DNA of 64,000 bases from Humulus lupulus (Eukaryota; Streptophyta; Magnoliopsida; Rosales; Cannabaceae): NCBI RefSeq assembly GCF_963169125.1, contig NC_084795.1, positions 262,379,042 through 262,443,041 of the forward strand, in the 5' to 3' direction. How positions within the stretch are numbered: position 1 is the stretch's first letter; every line of letters starts with the position of its first letter. Below are positions 19,677-31,250 of this stretch, in pieces. The notes beneath the pieces are model-generated. The model made no database searches and had not been told where the DNA came from. It saw only the letters and a program-made list of their open reading frames with translations. The position numbers and the translations under genes were made by a program.

Positions 19677-20904
19677 GGACCTAGGACCCAGCCATTTCTC
19701 TCATTCTTCAAGCTGTGTTCAGAGCCTTCAAACTGCTAGGTTTACTATTGAGTGGTAAACACTTGAGTTGGGTTATAAGCTTTATAAACACTTAGGAAGT
19801 AAGATAAATAGTGTGTTTTTCTATATCGAGGTGTAGTTTGGTTCTAGTACATCCAAAGGTATTCCTAATCTTATGTTCATTTCTGTATGACTCTTTAGTC
19901 TCCATTAGTTTTCTTTACTCAAATCCTAACTCGCTGTTTTCCATTCTTGGTTAGGAATTTAAGTTCTTTGAACTTAAGGTTTCTTTTCGGTAAGTTTCAT
20001 CTTGGTGGTTTAGTTCATTTATGGATCATCTCTTTTATTAAAAGAATACTCACATTTTTATTGTTGGTTTTAGGAGTGTTCCAAATCCCGTCCTTGTTCT
20101 CCCATCCCAGTTTTGGTAAGGAAAATAGGATAGATTTTGTATGCTTTTATGTTTTGACATATGTTTATGTTATATGTATGATATGTTTTAGTATATGATA
20201 ACAATCACATAATTTGTTTAGATAACAAATATAAAACTTGTTTAGATAACAAGTCCCAATAGTAGATTCCTTGGGTATATGATTGTTTAGATAACGAGCC
20301 CCATAAATTTATATGACTTGTTTATATAGCTGGCCCCGTAAATTTATGGGCATATGATTGCCTAGCTAGCAAGTCCCAAGAAGTATGATGGACATTGTAA
20401 TAGAAGTTGTTTTTATATAGTCATATGTTTTATAGTATACGTTTATGATATAGCCTCATTTTTATTATTTATGTTGTATGATGTTAGTAGATTTTCCTTG
20501 CTGGGCATTAGGCTCATTCCTTTATTTTTTTGGGTGTGATGCAGGAAACTAGATATGGAGGTGGAAGGATTCTTGGAAGCTTGGCATGTGTGTTGAGGAT
20601 GAACGGACTGCGTGTCGATCGAGGATGACGTTTATTTTAGTCTTTTAAAATTATGTTTTTGATGTAATTTTGCAACTAGTATTTAGAGTTTATGTTTTAT
20701 GTTTATCAAACAATGTTTTTTTTTTATGTTTTATGAAACAATGGGTACCCATACCACATTTTATATCTTATTTTGTAAGTTGCACAATAATTATTTTAAA
20801 GTTTTAATAAAGTTATTATTATTTCTTATGTATGTTTTATTCAAAGTTGTAGCTAACTAGTAGTTTTAATGGTCCAAGGTCTTAGAAATAGTTGGGTCAT
20901 TACA

Positions 20905-21578
20905 GTTGGTATTAGAGCAACAGTCCATTTGCATGAAGTTCTCCTTGATACACTCGCTTAAGCTCCGAATTTAACCGCCAATGTAAGTGTTTATGTTATA
21001 GTTGTTATGATTATGTGTTTAGTTAAACGTTTTAGCCCTTATGTTTTCAGTTAAGAATATTTGTAAATTAGTTTATTTTCTTCATTTATTTTATTTATTA
21101 TCTTTGCATTTATGATTGTACTTAGTGAAAACTGTTTTTTACAAATAAATATCAATGTTATTTTGATGACATGTATGAGTTTGATTTTCTTTTGCAATCA
21201 TAATAAATAATGACCAAGTTCGGTGAGGGTGGATACAAGTCAATGGACCAGGTTCCATATTGAGAGTAAGGGGGCCATAGTAGTGTGAACGATTTTACTG
21301 ATCCCAGCCCTCCCTCAATATGGTTAACTTTGGAACAACGATGAGTTTCGAGCCTGAGATTTAAGTCATATAGGATATTAGAAACAGACTTAGAAAATAA
21401 TAAAGATGGCTTATTTTTCTAAGTATAGAAACCCACTCTAATAATAAAGAAGGCTTATATAAAAAAAAAATTCATAAGAAATCATAATTTATAGGTTTGA
21501 GTTATGTTTGCTTAGATTAAGTTTTGCCTTAGAGCCTATTATGGTAAGTTCTAATATGTTTCCTCGACTATTAGAACT
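20905..21578 (+). other. Element H primer-binding site and leader
   Basis: TGGTATTAGAGC at 20907-20918 is the initiator-Met-type primer site, one mismatch from TGGTATCAGAGC. The remainder, to the first gag codon, is AT-rich leader; I see nothing else in it. Confidence 0.8.
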
Positions 21579-22105
21579 ATGAGGAAGATGTCGATAGGAA
21601 GGTCTGCTCACACCATTACCAATGCCGATGACTCCAGCGCCGCTCATGAGACTAATGAAGCCCTTCCAGTTCGCAGAAGAGAAGCGCGTGCTACTACTTC
21701 TTCTGCTACTCAAAGTGCACTGCCGCCGGTTGACATCACTGTAGAAATTGTCTGGCTACGACAACAAGTGGAAGAGCTGCTACAATGACAATAGACCCAG
21801 CCGCAGCCGCAGCATAGCAACAATAATAGGCAAAAGAGAAAGCATCCCGATAGTAAGCAGGCCAATGGGGACAAAATATTACGAGCAACAGATAGGCTAG
21901 GTTATGTAGAATACCCGCAGTGCTCCAAATGCCAAAAGACACATCTTGGGGAATGTCGCGCAAATACCAAGGGATGCTACATTTGTGGACATGAAAGTCA
22001 TCGAAAGAGGGAGTGTACCCATCTCAAGCAAATGGAGAAGAGGGATAACACGATGGTTCCAGACCAAAGTCTTTGCCTTGACCCAGGGAGAAGCCCATGA
22101 TAGTA
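21579..22105 (+). pseudogene. Element H gag, capsid domain missing
   Basis: The first 69 codons (21579-21788) give a short N-terminus ending in a helix (VEIVWLRQQVEELLQ) before two stops. The frame then passes straight into a basic Gln/Asn-rich linker and an intact zinc knuckle, CYICGHESHRKREC (about 21979-22020; C-X2-C-X4-H-X4-C). The capsid region that normally separates these parts, as still seen in element D gag, is absent. So an internal deletion removed the particle-forming domain but left the RNA-binding knuckle. Confidence 0.7.
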
Positions 22106-22645
22106 ACAAAGCAGCTACAGGTCAGATCCCTATCCTCAATAGTATATGTTCTAGTATTGTTTGATTCGGGAACAACATACTCGTATATCTTGTTAGGAAT
22201 GATAGAGAAATTAGACAAACCATGTAGAACTAGGTTTGTGACATAGTTTCCATCGGGCGAAGTAGTCCTATCATCACGGATAATACGAGGCGTACCGATC
22301 AAGATTGAGGATGTAGAACTAGAAGGAGACCTGATAGAACTAGAAAACAAAGACTTTGATGTAATAATAGGCATGGACTGGCTAGCAAGGCATGGCGCAA
22401 CCATCGACTACAAACACAAGAAAGTGACGTTCGAGACTCCTGACGGCCAGAGATTATGCTTTATGGGACAAGTTTCTGGATTATGCACACCGCTTATATT
22501 ATCCCTTAACGCTCAGGGGATGATAGAAAATGGATGTCAAGAATTCTTAGCCAGCGTCACGAATGTGGTAAAGGAAACACCACTAAAAGATTGGAGACAT
22601 CCGCATTATAAGGGATTCCCAAAGGTATTTCCTGACGACTACTAG
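22106..22645 (+). pseudogene. Element H protease and linker to RT
   Basis: A frame after gag contains the retropepsin active site LFDSGTTYSYI (about 22155-22190), a stop near 22240, and the second conserved motif IIGMDWLARHGATIDYKHKKV (22363-22425). The IIGMDWL...IDC/Y pattern is standard for chromovirus protease. The linker continues to a stop at 22643-22645. A frame change follows before RT. Confidence 0.75.
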
Positions 22646-22647
22646 GA

Positions 22648-23809
22648 TTGCTGCCAACACGGGAGATAGACTTCACAATCAAACTAGTACCGGGCACCGA
22701 GCCTATTTCAAAGGCACCATACCAGATGGCACCGACAAAACTTAAGGAGTTAAAGATCCAGCTACTAGAACTCTTAGACTTAGGTTTCATTAGACCAAGC
22801 CATTTTCCATGGGGAGCACCGGTTCTATTTGTGAAGAAAAAGGATGGAAGCATGCGGATTTGCATAGATTACTTCAAGCTGAATAAGGTGACGATTAAGA
22901 ATAAGAACCCGCTACCCCAGATTGATGACTTGTTTGATCAACTCCGAGGGGCGACCGTTTTTTCAAAGATTGATTTACGGTCTGGGTATCATCAACTCAA
23001 AGTGCGGGAAGAGGATATTCCTAAGACAACTTTTAGAACTCATTATGGGCATTACGAGTTTCTAGTTATGTCTTTTGGTCTTACGCACCAACGCTCCAGC
23101 CACGTTTATGGATTTAATGAATAGGGTCTTTAAGGACTACTTGGACAAATTCGTCGTAGTTTTCATCGACGATATCTTGGTATAGTCAAAGGACAAAGTC
23201 GACCACGAGGAACACTTAAGGTTGATTTTATTACGACTAAAGGAGCATCAACTCTATGCTAAGTTCAAGTAGTGTGAATTTTGGCTTTCGCAAGTAGCAT
23301 TCCTTGGGCACATTGTATCCAAGGATGTAGTTTCAGTAGACCCATCTAAGGTAGAGGCTATGAAGGATTGTCCAAGACCAAAGAACGCATCAGAGGTAAG
23401 GAGCTTTCTGGGATTAACAGGTTATTATCGGAGGTTTGTAGAGGGTTTTCTTAAGATAGCCACTCTGCTCACCAACCTGACCCAGAAACAACAAAGGTTC
23501 AACTGGACTGATAAATGTGAAGAGAGTTTCCAGTTGCTTAAGGATAAGTTATGCTCAGCACCAATACTTTGTGTACCGACACCCAACGATAAGTTTGTAG
23601 TCTACTACGATGCGTCGAAGCAAGGGTTGGGTTGTGTGCTGATGCAGAATGGCAAGGTGATAGCCTATGCCTCAAGGCACCTGAAGGAGTACGAGCAATG
23701 CTATCCAACTCATGATATGGAGTTGGCAGCAGTGGCATTTGCGTTAAAAATCTGGCGCCATTATCTTTACGGAGAACTGTGTGAGATTTATACGGACCAC
23801 AAAGTTTAA
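22648..23809 (+). pseudogene. Element H reverse transcriptase and RNase H
   Basis: RT begins with the [14 protein letters not shown] motif and has the standard order: [13 protein letters not shown], then [13 protein letters not shown] (catalytic Asp present), and FIDDILV (the YxDD-equivalent, both Asp present, about 23165). A frameshift at about 23085-23100 and in-frame stops near 23184 and 23270 break it. After the thumb, [16 protein letters not shown] begins the connection and RNase H region. Its catalytic Asp lies in [15 protein letters not shown], and [15 protein letters not shown] follows. A frameshift near 23808 ends it. The enzyme would copy element RNA into DNA and remove the RNA strand. 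Confidence 0.85.
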
Positions 23810-25085
23810 AGTACTTCTTCACTCAGAAGAAGCTCAACATGAGGCGGCGCAGGTGGTTAGAGCTAGTAAATGATTATGACTGTGAAATCCTATACCACCG
23901 GGAAAGGCAAACGTAGTTGCTAATGCACTAAGTAGGAAGAGTTATGGAAGTATAGCAGCACTAGCCGGAATAGAAAAGTCGCTATAGCAGGAGCTGATCA
24001 GTGTTGGAATAGAAGTAGTCATCGGTAAGTTGGCTAACTTGTCAATCCAATAAAGTATATTAGAAGATATACGGATTGGGCAAGGGCATGATGACATTAG
24101 TAGCAAATATGGATGCAGTTAAAAAAGGGAAGGCCACAGATTTCTCAATATCAGGTCAAGGGCTATTGAGATATAAGGATCAGGTATACATGCCAAATGA
24201 TCAAAGGATTAAGATGACGATTTTAGAAGAAGCGCACAGTACCCCATACTCAGTTCACCCAGGGTCAACCAAGATGACTCACGACATCAAAGCAATATAT
24301 TGGTGGCCAGGAATGAAGAAGGATATAGCGGAGTATGTGTCTAAATGTTTAGTATGCCAGCAAGTGAAAGCAGAACATCAGTGCCCTGCAGGCTTATTGC
24401 CACCACTTAGCATTCCAGAATGGAAATGAGATGATATAGCCATGGATTTTGTGACGGGTTTGCCACGAACGAATAAGCAGCATGATTCGGCTTGGGTAGT
24501 AATAGATAGACTAACCAAGTCAGCTCATTTCAAGCCTGTTAAGACTTCATACACAACGGATCAATACGTAGACATCTATGTCCAAGAAATAGTACGGTTA
24601 CATGGAATCCCTAAGACAATAGTATCCAATAGAGGATCGGTGTTTACATCGAGATTTTGGGGAAGTTTACAGCAAGCCATGGGTACTAAGTTAAGTCTTA
24701 GTACAGCTTTTCATCCTCAGACAGACGGTCAGTCCGAGCGTACCATACAGATTTTAGAAGATATGTTGCGCGCTTGTGTACTTGATTTCAGAGGATCATG
24801 GAATAAGTACTTACCACTAATCGAGTTCTCCTACAACAATAGCTACCAGCCAATGATCGGGATGGCACCTTATGAGTTACTTTATGGAAGAAGGTGTCGA
24901 TCTCGGTTACATTGGGACGCGGTAGGAGAAAGGAAGCTTCTTGGTCCCAAAGATGTTAGAAAAGCTCAGGAAGCAGTAGCGCTGATTAGAAAGCGTATGC
25001 TCACTGCCCAAAGCCATCAGAAAAGTTATGCGGATGCCAAGCGGCGTGATGTGGAATTCAAAGTCGGAGTCAAGTCTTCCTAAAG
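23810..25085 (+). pseudogene. Element H RNase H end and integrase
   Basis: The HHCC zinc-binding region (HSTPYSVHPGSTKM...[11 protein letters not shown]) is at 24235-24380. A stop splits the frame at 24427. The catalytic core has the first Asp in MDFVTGLP, and the Glu in HPQTDGQSERTIQ. The second Asp is lost: VSDRG reads VSNRG (AAT at 24628-24630). The expected C-terminal region continues to a stop at about 25083. Integrase would insert the DNA copy and duplicate five target bases. This copy is inactive on at least two counts. Confidence 0.85.
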
Positions 25086-25520
25086 ATATCTCCTATGAAA
25101 GGTGTGAAGCGGTTTGGAAAGAAAGGCAAGCTTAGTCCCCGATTTATAGGTCCTTTCGAGATATTGGACAAAGTGGGAGCAGTTTCATATAGATTAGCCC
25201 TACCGCCAGCTCTAGTAGATGGCCACAATGTGTTCCACATCTCAATGCTGCGTAGATATGTGTCAGACCCATCTCACGTCCTCAAGTACGATACGATAGC
25301 ACTCCAGAAAGACTTGAGTTACAAGGAATGACTGGTTAGCATTCTAGATAGAAGGATGAAGCAGTTACGGTCAAAGAGTATTTCAATATTCCAGGTCCTA
25401 TGGAGTCATAGTTCTGAAGGGAGGCAACATGTGAGTTGGAGGAGGACATGTTAGCCCGGTATCCAAAAAAAATTTATAAGTAAATTTCGGGGACGAAATT
25501 CATTTTAAGTAGGGGAGAAT
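25086..25520 (+). pseudogene. Element H integrase C-terminus, chromodomain-like tail and polypurine tract
   Basis: The frame from 25095 encodes the conserved KGVKRFGKKGKLSPRFIGPF block of chromovirus integrases, then VFHISMLRRYVSDPSHVL. After a stop at 25329 a decayed chromodomain-like stretch follows (VSILDRRMKQLRSKSI..., then VLW), the partner of the ILDKKDKVLRNKTIPLVKVLW tail in J. The sequence ends in a purine-rich taggggagaat directly before the 3' LTR, the likely plus-strand primer. Confidence 0.75.
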
Positions 25521-27516
25521 TGTAGAGTCCCTGAATATTTACTTAACTAGCTAGATAGCAGTAGTAACTAGTAGTAGTTATAGTATGATAGTTATTGTGG
25601 ATTTTGGTTCAAGCCGGAACTTAGTTGAACACTCGTAGCAACACTTATAGATTTGATTAGTTTAACCTATAGTTTAAGAATATTAATTATAACATAAGGT
25701 TTGATTAATATAGCTGATTATAAAGATTTTATTTAATTATACTATAAGGTTTAGATAGAACTAATAAGATCATGACACTTGTCGTGTGCATGTTTATTAA
25801 GGAATTAAGTATTTTTTATGAATAGTTTTATAAGAGAAATATTTAAAAACCCTAGGACCTGCCAGCAGCTTTAAAAACATATTAGGACTCAGTCAAAGTT
25901 GTTTACCCAATTCAAATTAAGCTGAAAAAGTCCAATTACGTGTATAATATTTCAGCGTATGCCGATATATCGCAGCTATAGGGGCGATATATCGCCACAC
26001 GAGGAATACAAAAACACGTGAACTTCGCACAAACGCATCGACAAACACTTGGGGCATAAGCCCAGGAAATATATCGCCTACAATGGGCGATATATCGGTC
26101 CTAGGGAAAAAATTTCAAACATTTTTGAAACTGAGCTCATTTTATTCCTTAACCTCTTAGCAAGCCTCTGAACGTTTTGACCGAGTCTTAAGCCTCTACT
26201 GAACAAATATTAAAAAAAAATTCAAGTAATATTCATTATTTTTATTCAAGATAAAAGAAGATCTTTTCACTCCTTGAACTCTATAAATAGGACCTAGGAC
26301 CCAGCCATTTCTCTCATTCTTCAAGCTGTGTTCAGAGCCTTCAAACTGCTAGGTTTACTATTGAGTGGTAAACACTTGAGTTGGGTTATAAGCTTTATAA
26401 ACACTTAGGAAGTAAGATAAATAGTGTGTTTTTCTATATCGAGGTGTAGTTTGGTTCTAGTACATCCAAAGGTATTCCTAATCTTATGTTCATTTCTGTA
26501 TGACTCTTTAGTCTCCATTAGTTTTCTTTACTCAAATCCTAACTCGCTGTTTTCCATTCTTGGTTAGGAATTTAAGTTCTTTGAACTTAAGGTTTCTTTT
26601 CGGTAAGTTTCATCTTGGTGGTTTAGTTCATTTCTGGATCATCTCTTTTATTAAAAGAATACTCACATTTTTATTGTTGGTTTTAGGAGTGTTCCAAATC
26701 CCGTCCTTGTTCTCCCATCCCAGTTTTGGTAAGGAAAATAGGATAGATTTTGTATGCTTTTATGTTTTGACATATGTTTATGTTATATGTATGATATGTT
26801 TTAGTATATGATAACAATCACATAATTTGTTTAGATAACAAATATAAAACTTGTTTAGATAACAAGTCCCAATAATAGATTCCTTGGGCATATGATTGTT
26901 TAGATAACGAGCCTCATAAATTTATATGACTTGTTTAGATAACCGGCCCCGTAAATTTATGGGCATATGATTGCCTAGCTAGCAAGTCCCAAGAAGTATG
27001 ATGGCCATTGTATAGAAGTTGTTTTTATATAGTCATATGTTTTATAGTATACGTTTATGATATAGCCTCATGTTTATTATTGATGTTGTATGATGTTAGT
27101 AGATTTTCCTTGCTGGGCATTAGGCTCATTCCTTTATTTTTTTAGTATGATGCAGGAAACTAGATATGGAGGTGGAAGGATTCTTGGAAGCTTGGCATGT
27201 GTGTTGAGGATGAACGGACTACGTGTTGATCGAGGATGACGTTTATTTTAGTCTTTTAAAATTATGTTTTTGATGTAATTTTGCAACTAGTATTTAGAGT
27301 TTATGTTTTATGTTTATCAAAAAATGTTTTTTTTTATGTTTTATGAAACAATGGGTACCCATACCACATTTTATATCTTATTTTGTAAGTTGCACAATAA
27401 TTATTTTAAAGTTTTAATAAAGTTATTATTATTTCTTATGTATGTTTTATTCAAAGTAGTAGCTATGTCTAGTAGTTTTAATGGTCCAAGGTCTTAGAAA
27501 TAGTTGGGTCGTTACA
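25521..27516 (+). repeat. Element H 3' LTR
   Basis: It starts TGTAGAGTCCC and ends GGGTCGTTACA, 1996 bp. It has two GATATATCGC units 22 bp apart (25964, 25986), where the 5' LTR has one. Most other differences from the 5' LTR that I checked by eye are G/A or C/T changes. Confidence 0.9.
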
Positions 27517-27746
27517 GTATTCACCAACAACGTGAAGAGGTTTACTTAAGCAAGTTGGCCGAGTAGTCTGTAGACTAGCAGAAAGGGGAAGTGATGAAGG
27601 AGCCAAACGTACGATTGGCTGGTCGGATGGATTACCCTGGATGTGTGGCGTGGTCTTTATAGCCTTGCTTGGAGGAGTTGAGGTGCTACCTTCTCCCATC
27701 TTCCTCTTTTGAGCGGGGGTGTTGAATTTCTTAAACATAGTTGCAC
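27517..27746 (-). pseudogene. Element E antisense gene, 5' part of the fourth exon
   Basis: On the minus strand an acceptor-like ttttatgcag precedes 27746. The exon encodes a basic, Ser/Pro/Thr-rich segment (ATMFKKFNTPAQKRKMGEG...). It ends at the element H insertion and continues at 18929. The matching exon of F starts EMGTPNVFNLYQAEEE and is likewise basic and Ser/Pro-rich. Confidence 0.6.
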
Positions 27747-27860
27747 CTGCATAAAAGAAAATCACAAAGTGAGTTAGTAGAGGCAACAAGTGAACACGTG
27801 TGAAAAGTAAAACGCTGCATATTCATCACGAAATCCAATTATGATTACTATCAGCAAAAC

Positions 27861-28320
27861 CTGAGTTCAGAATTTTGTTAAGGAACTCGTTTTTATCCTT
27901 CGACGATGAGCTGTCCTCTCTATCGGACTCGATACTTTTGCCTTTGCTTGGCTTGACAGGGAAGGCGGGTCAGCGAGGGTGTTCACAAGGAGGCTCTCTA
28001 ATAAGGGGACCACCTGATCAGCATGGATGAGGGGATGGAACGGGAGAAAACTGGTTGGTCACTACTTCATTATCGACGTTGGACTGATCAGTTGTTTCTA
28101 TTTCATTAGTTGTGCTACCCACAATGATATCTTGACTGTTCGGTAACAATCCTACTATTCAGAGATTTTCCAAGGAGACTAACTGTTCGACGTCCTTTTC
28201 TTCTAGAGGCAAGTTGGCAAGTTCTTCTGCTCGAGCGTGCATTTCCCCGATTGGGAGAGGATGATCAAAAGGACCGGCATGTGTGAAAGCCAGATTGTAA
28301 GCTTTAATGTCTGTAGTAAA
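27861..28320 (-). pseudogene. Element E antisense gene, middle exons
   Basis: This lies between F (28321) and a donor-like CAG|GTTTTG at 27861/27860 on the minus strand. The frames are stopped but carry an acidic Ser/Asp/Glu-rich stretch just before the donor (KVSSPIERTAHRRR in one frame; ESDREDSSSSKDKNE in another). The F and G genes have similar acidic Ser-rich ends to the same exon (DLNESSDEN, EIDSSSSEG). The exon start is lost in decay. Confidence 0.5.
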
Positions 28321-28910
28321 TGTTATTCAAAAAACAGGCATGAATGACGTGGCAAGTGATTCCCGGACACGTGGCTGACACTTGGCAGAATTCTGCTAGG
28401 GTATCGACCAGAAGAGATATTACAAGCAAAAGGCAGTTGAAGCTTACTTGCGACTAGTATGGTCGCAGGTTCCGCGTGCCTTGCGATACTTTTATAAAGA
28501 TCTTAGTCAATCCCGAAATTGACTCCCATGATTTCCTGAGTATCCGATTATTTAGGAAAGAATATCTGTAACAAATTAATGTAATCCCCCTTGAGCCTAT
28601 AAATAGAGAAAGATAGCTCAAGGAAGGGACTTTTGGCTTTCGAATTATTTGAGACTAGAGTGATTCTATTTGATGCATTGTCTTGTTCTTCAGAAGTGAG
28701 TGAAACTCATTGAACCCTAGTTCTTTGATCACTCTTTTGAATCCTATATCAATAACAATTCAAGTGGACGTAGGTTATTACCAGATTCTGGGGCCGAACC
28801 ACTATAAACCTTTGTGTTCTTTATCATTTCGCCATCACATTCTTTCTAACGTGTCTGTCCACATCAGGAAAATTTGACTCCGTGTCAGTTGAACAAAATC
28901 AGGGTCAACA
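28321..28910 (+). repeat. Element F 5' LTR
   Basis: It starts TGTTATTC and ends GGTCAACA, 590 bp. TATAAATA is at 28598-28605 in the same gagcctataaata context as E. The 3' LTR is shorter, mainly by two gaps: one near 28440-28500, and one near 28860-28895 that lacks acatcaggaaaatttgactc and following bases. Confidence 0.88.
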
Positions 28911-28913
28911 TTC

Positions 28914-28931
28914 TGGTGCTTTCGTTGAGAG
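28914..28931 (+). promoter_or_regulatory. Primer-binding site of element F
   Basis: TGGTGCTTTCGTTGAGAG, three bases after the LTR end; one base different from the E site. Confidence 0.75.
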
Positions 28932-28958
28932 CTTGATACAGAATCGTTGAGAAGACCA

Positions 28959-31250
28959 ATGGCAAAAACTACCAGGAAAACTGGACAGGCGGCCGGCGCT
29001 GCACCATCTAACCCGCCTCCTCCTCCGCCAAACGTGGCTGAGGATGAGCCACATTTGGAATTTGATGAGGAAGAAATGGACGACGCGACGCTGAAGAGTA
29101 CCCTAGGGGCACTACATGAGGAGCTGGCCAATCTGAGGGCCAGTCAGGAAAGTGCTGCCGAAATCATGGCGCGGCAGCAACAAGAAATTGAGCGGCAGTG
29201 CCTGGAATTGAGTGAAAGGAAGGCGAAGATGGACCGTCGCCAGAGGGAGGCCATGGCAGCCCTCGAGGCAGCCTTACAATTGGCTAGGAATCAGGCTGCA
29301 CCTGCCTCGCAGCCTGATCAACCCGCGAATGGGCCACCCCACAGGGGCCCCAATCCTAGCCCGCCTATCCAACCCTCGAGCCCACAAAGGCCCGAGCAGC
29401 CACCGACGCCTCAGGACGATGTCCTGCTAGGAGACCCTGAGGCACAGCCTCCATCCCAAACTAGTCGTGGCAATCCCCCGCAGCAGAGGCAGAATAGGAC
29501 CGGGCAGCAGCCTTGTAGTCCTAGACGCCATAGGGGCGATGAGCCAAACCTTTCGAACAGAGGACAGCATCCTCCTGGTATCAGGAGGAACTCAGAGTTA
29601 GGCTCTGCGGTCCGAGGCCCCCCACGGCATGATAATGCATGGGGACCTAACGACCAACGCAGACCACCCTCTAACACTCGGGAGGTTCCAGCCCGAGAAG
29701 GCAATCGGGGGAATACTCGATCCCACCATAGCCAATCAAGATTCAGAGATGGCCATGGCTATAATGAGGCCGACTCAGGTAGTGGAAATGCCAGTCGGAG
29801 GAATGAAGAAAGAGGTGGAGGCAGAAGCCAGCCACCTCAGGATGACCAACCCGATAGACGGGACGCTGGGGGGCAGCCCAGACAAAATAACGTCTTCAAC
29901 CGGCTCGGAGCTAGCGAGCAGCGGAGGAGAGACGAAGACTTAAGAGATGTACTCAATGATCGCGACGAGCGGCACGGTGAGTACGTCCCCCCAGCACCAA
30001 AGGCCACGGCAATTCCTAGCGCTGTGCAGGCCCAGATAGATGCCCTCTACCAGGCAGTGCAGTAGCTGGTCAGGGGAAGAACATCTTTCATCGACCATGA
30101 TTGGAGGAAAGGAACTCCTTTCGTCTAGAGGATAGCTATGGCAGAAACACCTAGCAAGTTTAAAATGCCTACGTTTCCAAACTTTGATGGGTATGGTGAC
30201 CCGGTATCTCACGTCAACAAGTTTGAGATACAAATGGATATTCAGAAAGTGTCTGAAGACGCTCAGTGCAGGATTTTCCCTGCGATACTTTCTGATGCCG
30301 CACAGGAGTGGTTTTTGAAATTCCCTCCTACAAGTATAGTTTCCTGGGAAATGTTTGTAAAGGAGTTTTACAGACAGTTCTACGCGGGTCATGTTCACCC
30401 GACTGAGGCGAACCAGTTGGTTGAAATACGCCAGCAAGATGGAGAATCACTGAAAGACTACGTCCAGCGCTTCATGCAAGCAGCTGCTGGAGCAAAAACA
30501 GTGGGAGACGAAGGCAAAATGATGGCCATAACCGCAGGGGTTAAGCGCCGCACGCCTCTCTGGGAAAGCCTCCGAAAACATGGGGTTAGAACTACCCAAG
30601 AATTCTTGGATCGGGCTGATCGCTACATCAAGCTTGAAGATGCCATCGCCGACGAAGGAAAGCCCCCAGGCAAGGACAAGGGGACCGCCGAGCCCACCAT
30701 AGCCGCCAATGGGTCCAAGCCCAACGGAAACGGCAAAGGCAACGGGAACAGCAACGGCAATGGCAAGAATGGGGGGAAACGGCCACACAACGAGCCTTCT
30801 GCCTCTGACAATAAACGATCCAAGGGTAACCTTATGAACCTCGATTCACTAACTATACTGCCCTAGTTGAGTCTCGGGGAGAAGTTTATCAGGCCACGAG
30901 TTCCAGTGTGCCTCATAAGAAGCCTGCCCCCATTCGAAAGGATATTTCAAGAAGAGACACTACCAAGTTCTGTCGTTATCATAACGACTACGGACATGAT
31001 ACCAACGAATGCAACCAGCTGAAGGATGAGTTCGAGTTCCTTATTAGACAAGGACACTTGAGAAGATATATACGCGCCTCGGGAAATTCCCAACGAGAAG
31101 CTCCAGGTGGCTACGAGCAAGCGCCCACGTGCCAACGCTCGCCACCTTTGCAGCCTGATCCCGTAATTGGCACATTGTTAACCATCTGTGGAGGCCCGTA
31201 CCTCGCGGGAAACAGCGGAAAGGCCAGAGAACGATATGCTCGGTGTCTGC
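28959..31250 (+). pseudogene. Element F gag
   Basis: The start ATG at 28959 is the first in the frame after the primer site. Residues 1-60 are proline-rich then acidic; about 50-120 form a coiled coil (ELANLRASQESAAEIMARQQ...). A long Pro/Gln/Arg/Asn-rich linker follows. In-frame TAG stops at 30063 and 30126 break it. The capsid region (from 30138) has the conserved AQEWFLKFPPTSIVSWEMF and VKEFYRQFY. A Gly/Asn/Lys-rich stretch leads to a frameshift near 30826. In the next frame the Cys/His cluster KFCRYHNDYGHDTNEC lies at about 30964-31011. It is the fullest gag of its family in the window. Confidence 0.85.

Larger units (their letters stand above)
18930..20904 (+). repeat. Element H 5' LTR
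   Basis: It starts TGTAGAGTCCC and ends GGGTCATTACA, 1975 bp. It has palindromic GATATATCGC motifs (from 19372), an 11-bp-arm hairpin at 19455-19483, and TATAAATA at 19669-19676. The CTTGCTGGGCATTAGGCTC block is near 20500 and ends in ATGCAGGAAAC. It lacks a 22-bp repeat unit present in the 3' LTR. Confidence 0.9.
18930..27516 (+). mobile_element. Element H: complete chromovirus-type Ty3/gypsy retrotransposon
   Basis: 8587 bp with two LTRs (18930-20904, 25521-27516), initiator-Met-type primer site (20907), gag with zinc knuckle, protease, RT, RNase H, integrase, a chromodomain-like tail and polypurine tract. The perfect 5-bp target copy gtatt lies at 18925-18929 and 27517-27521. It interrupts the antisense gene of E. 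The LTRs look nearly identical over long stretches, so H is a fairly young insertion, though its genes are broken and the capsid part of gag is missing. The pol order RT-RNaseH-integrase and the trailing chromodomain-like segment point to a chromovirus, probably the Tekay/Del type (from memory, unconfirmed). Confidence 0.9.
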
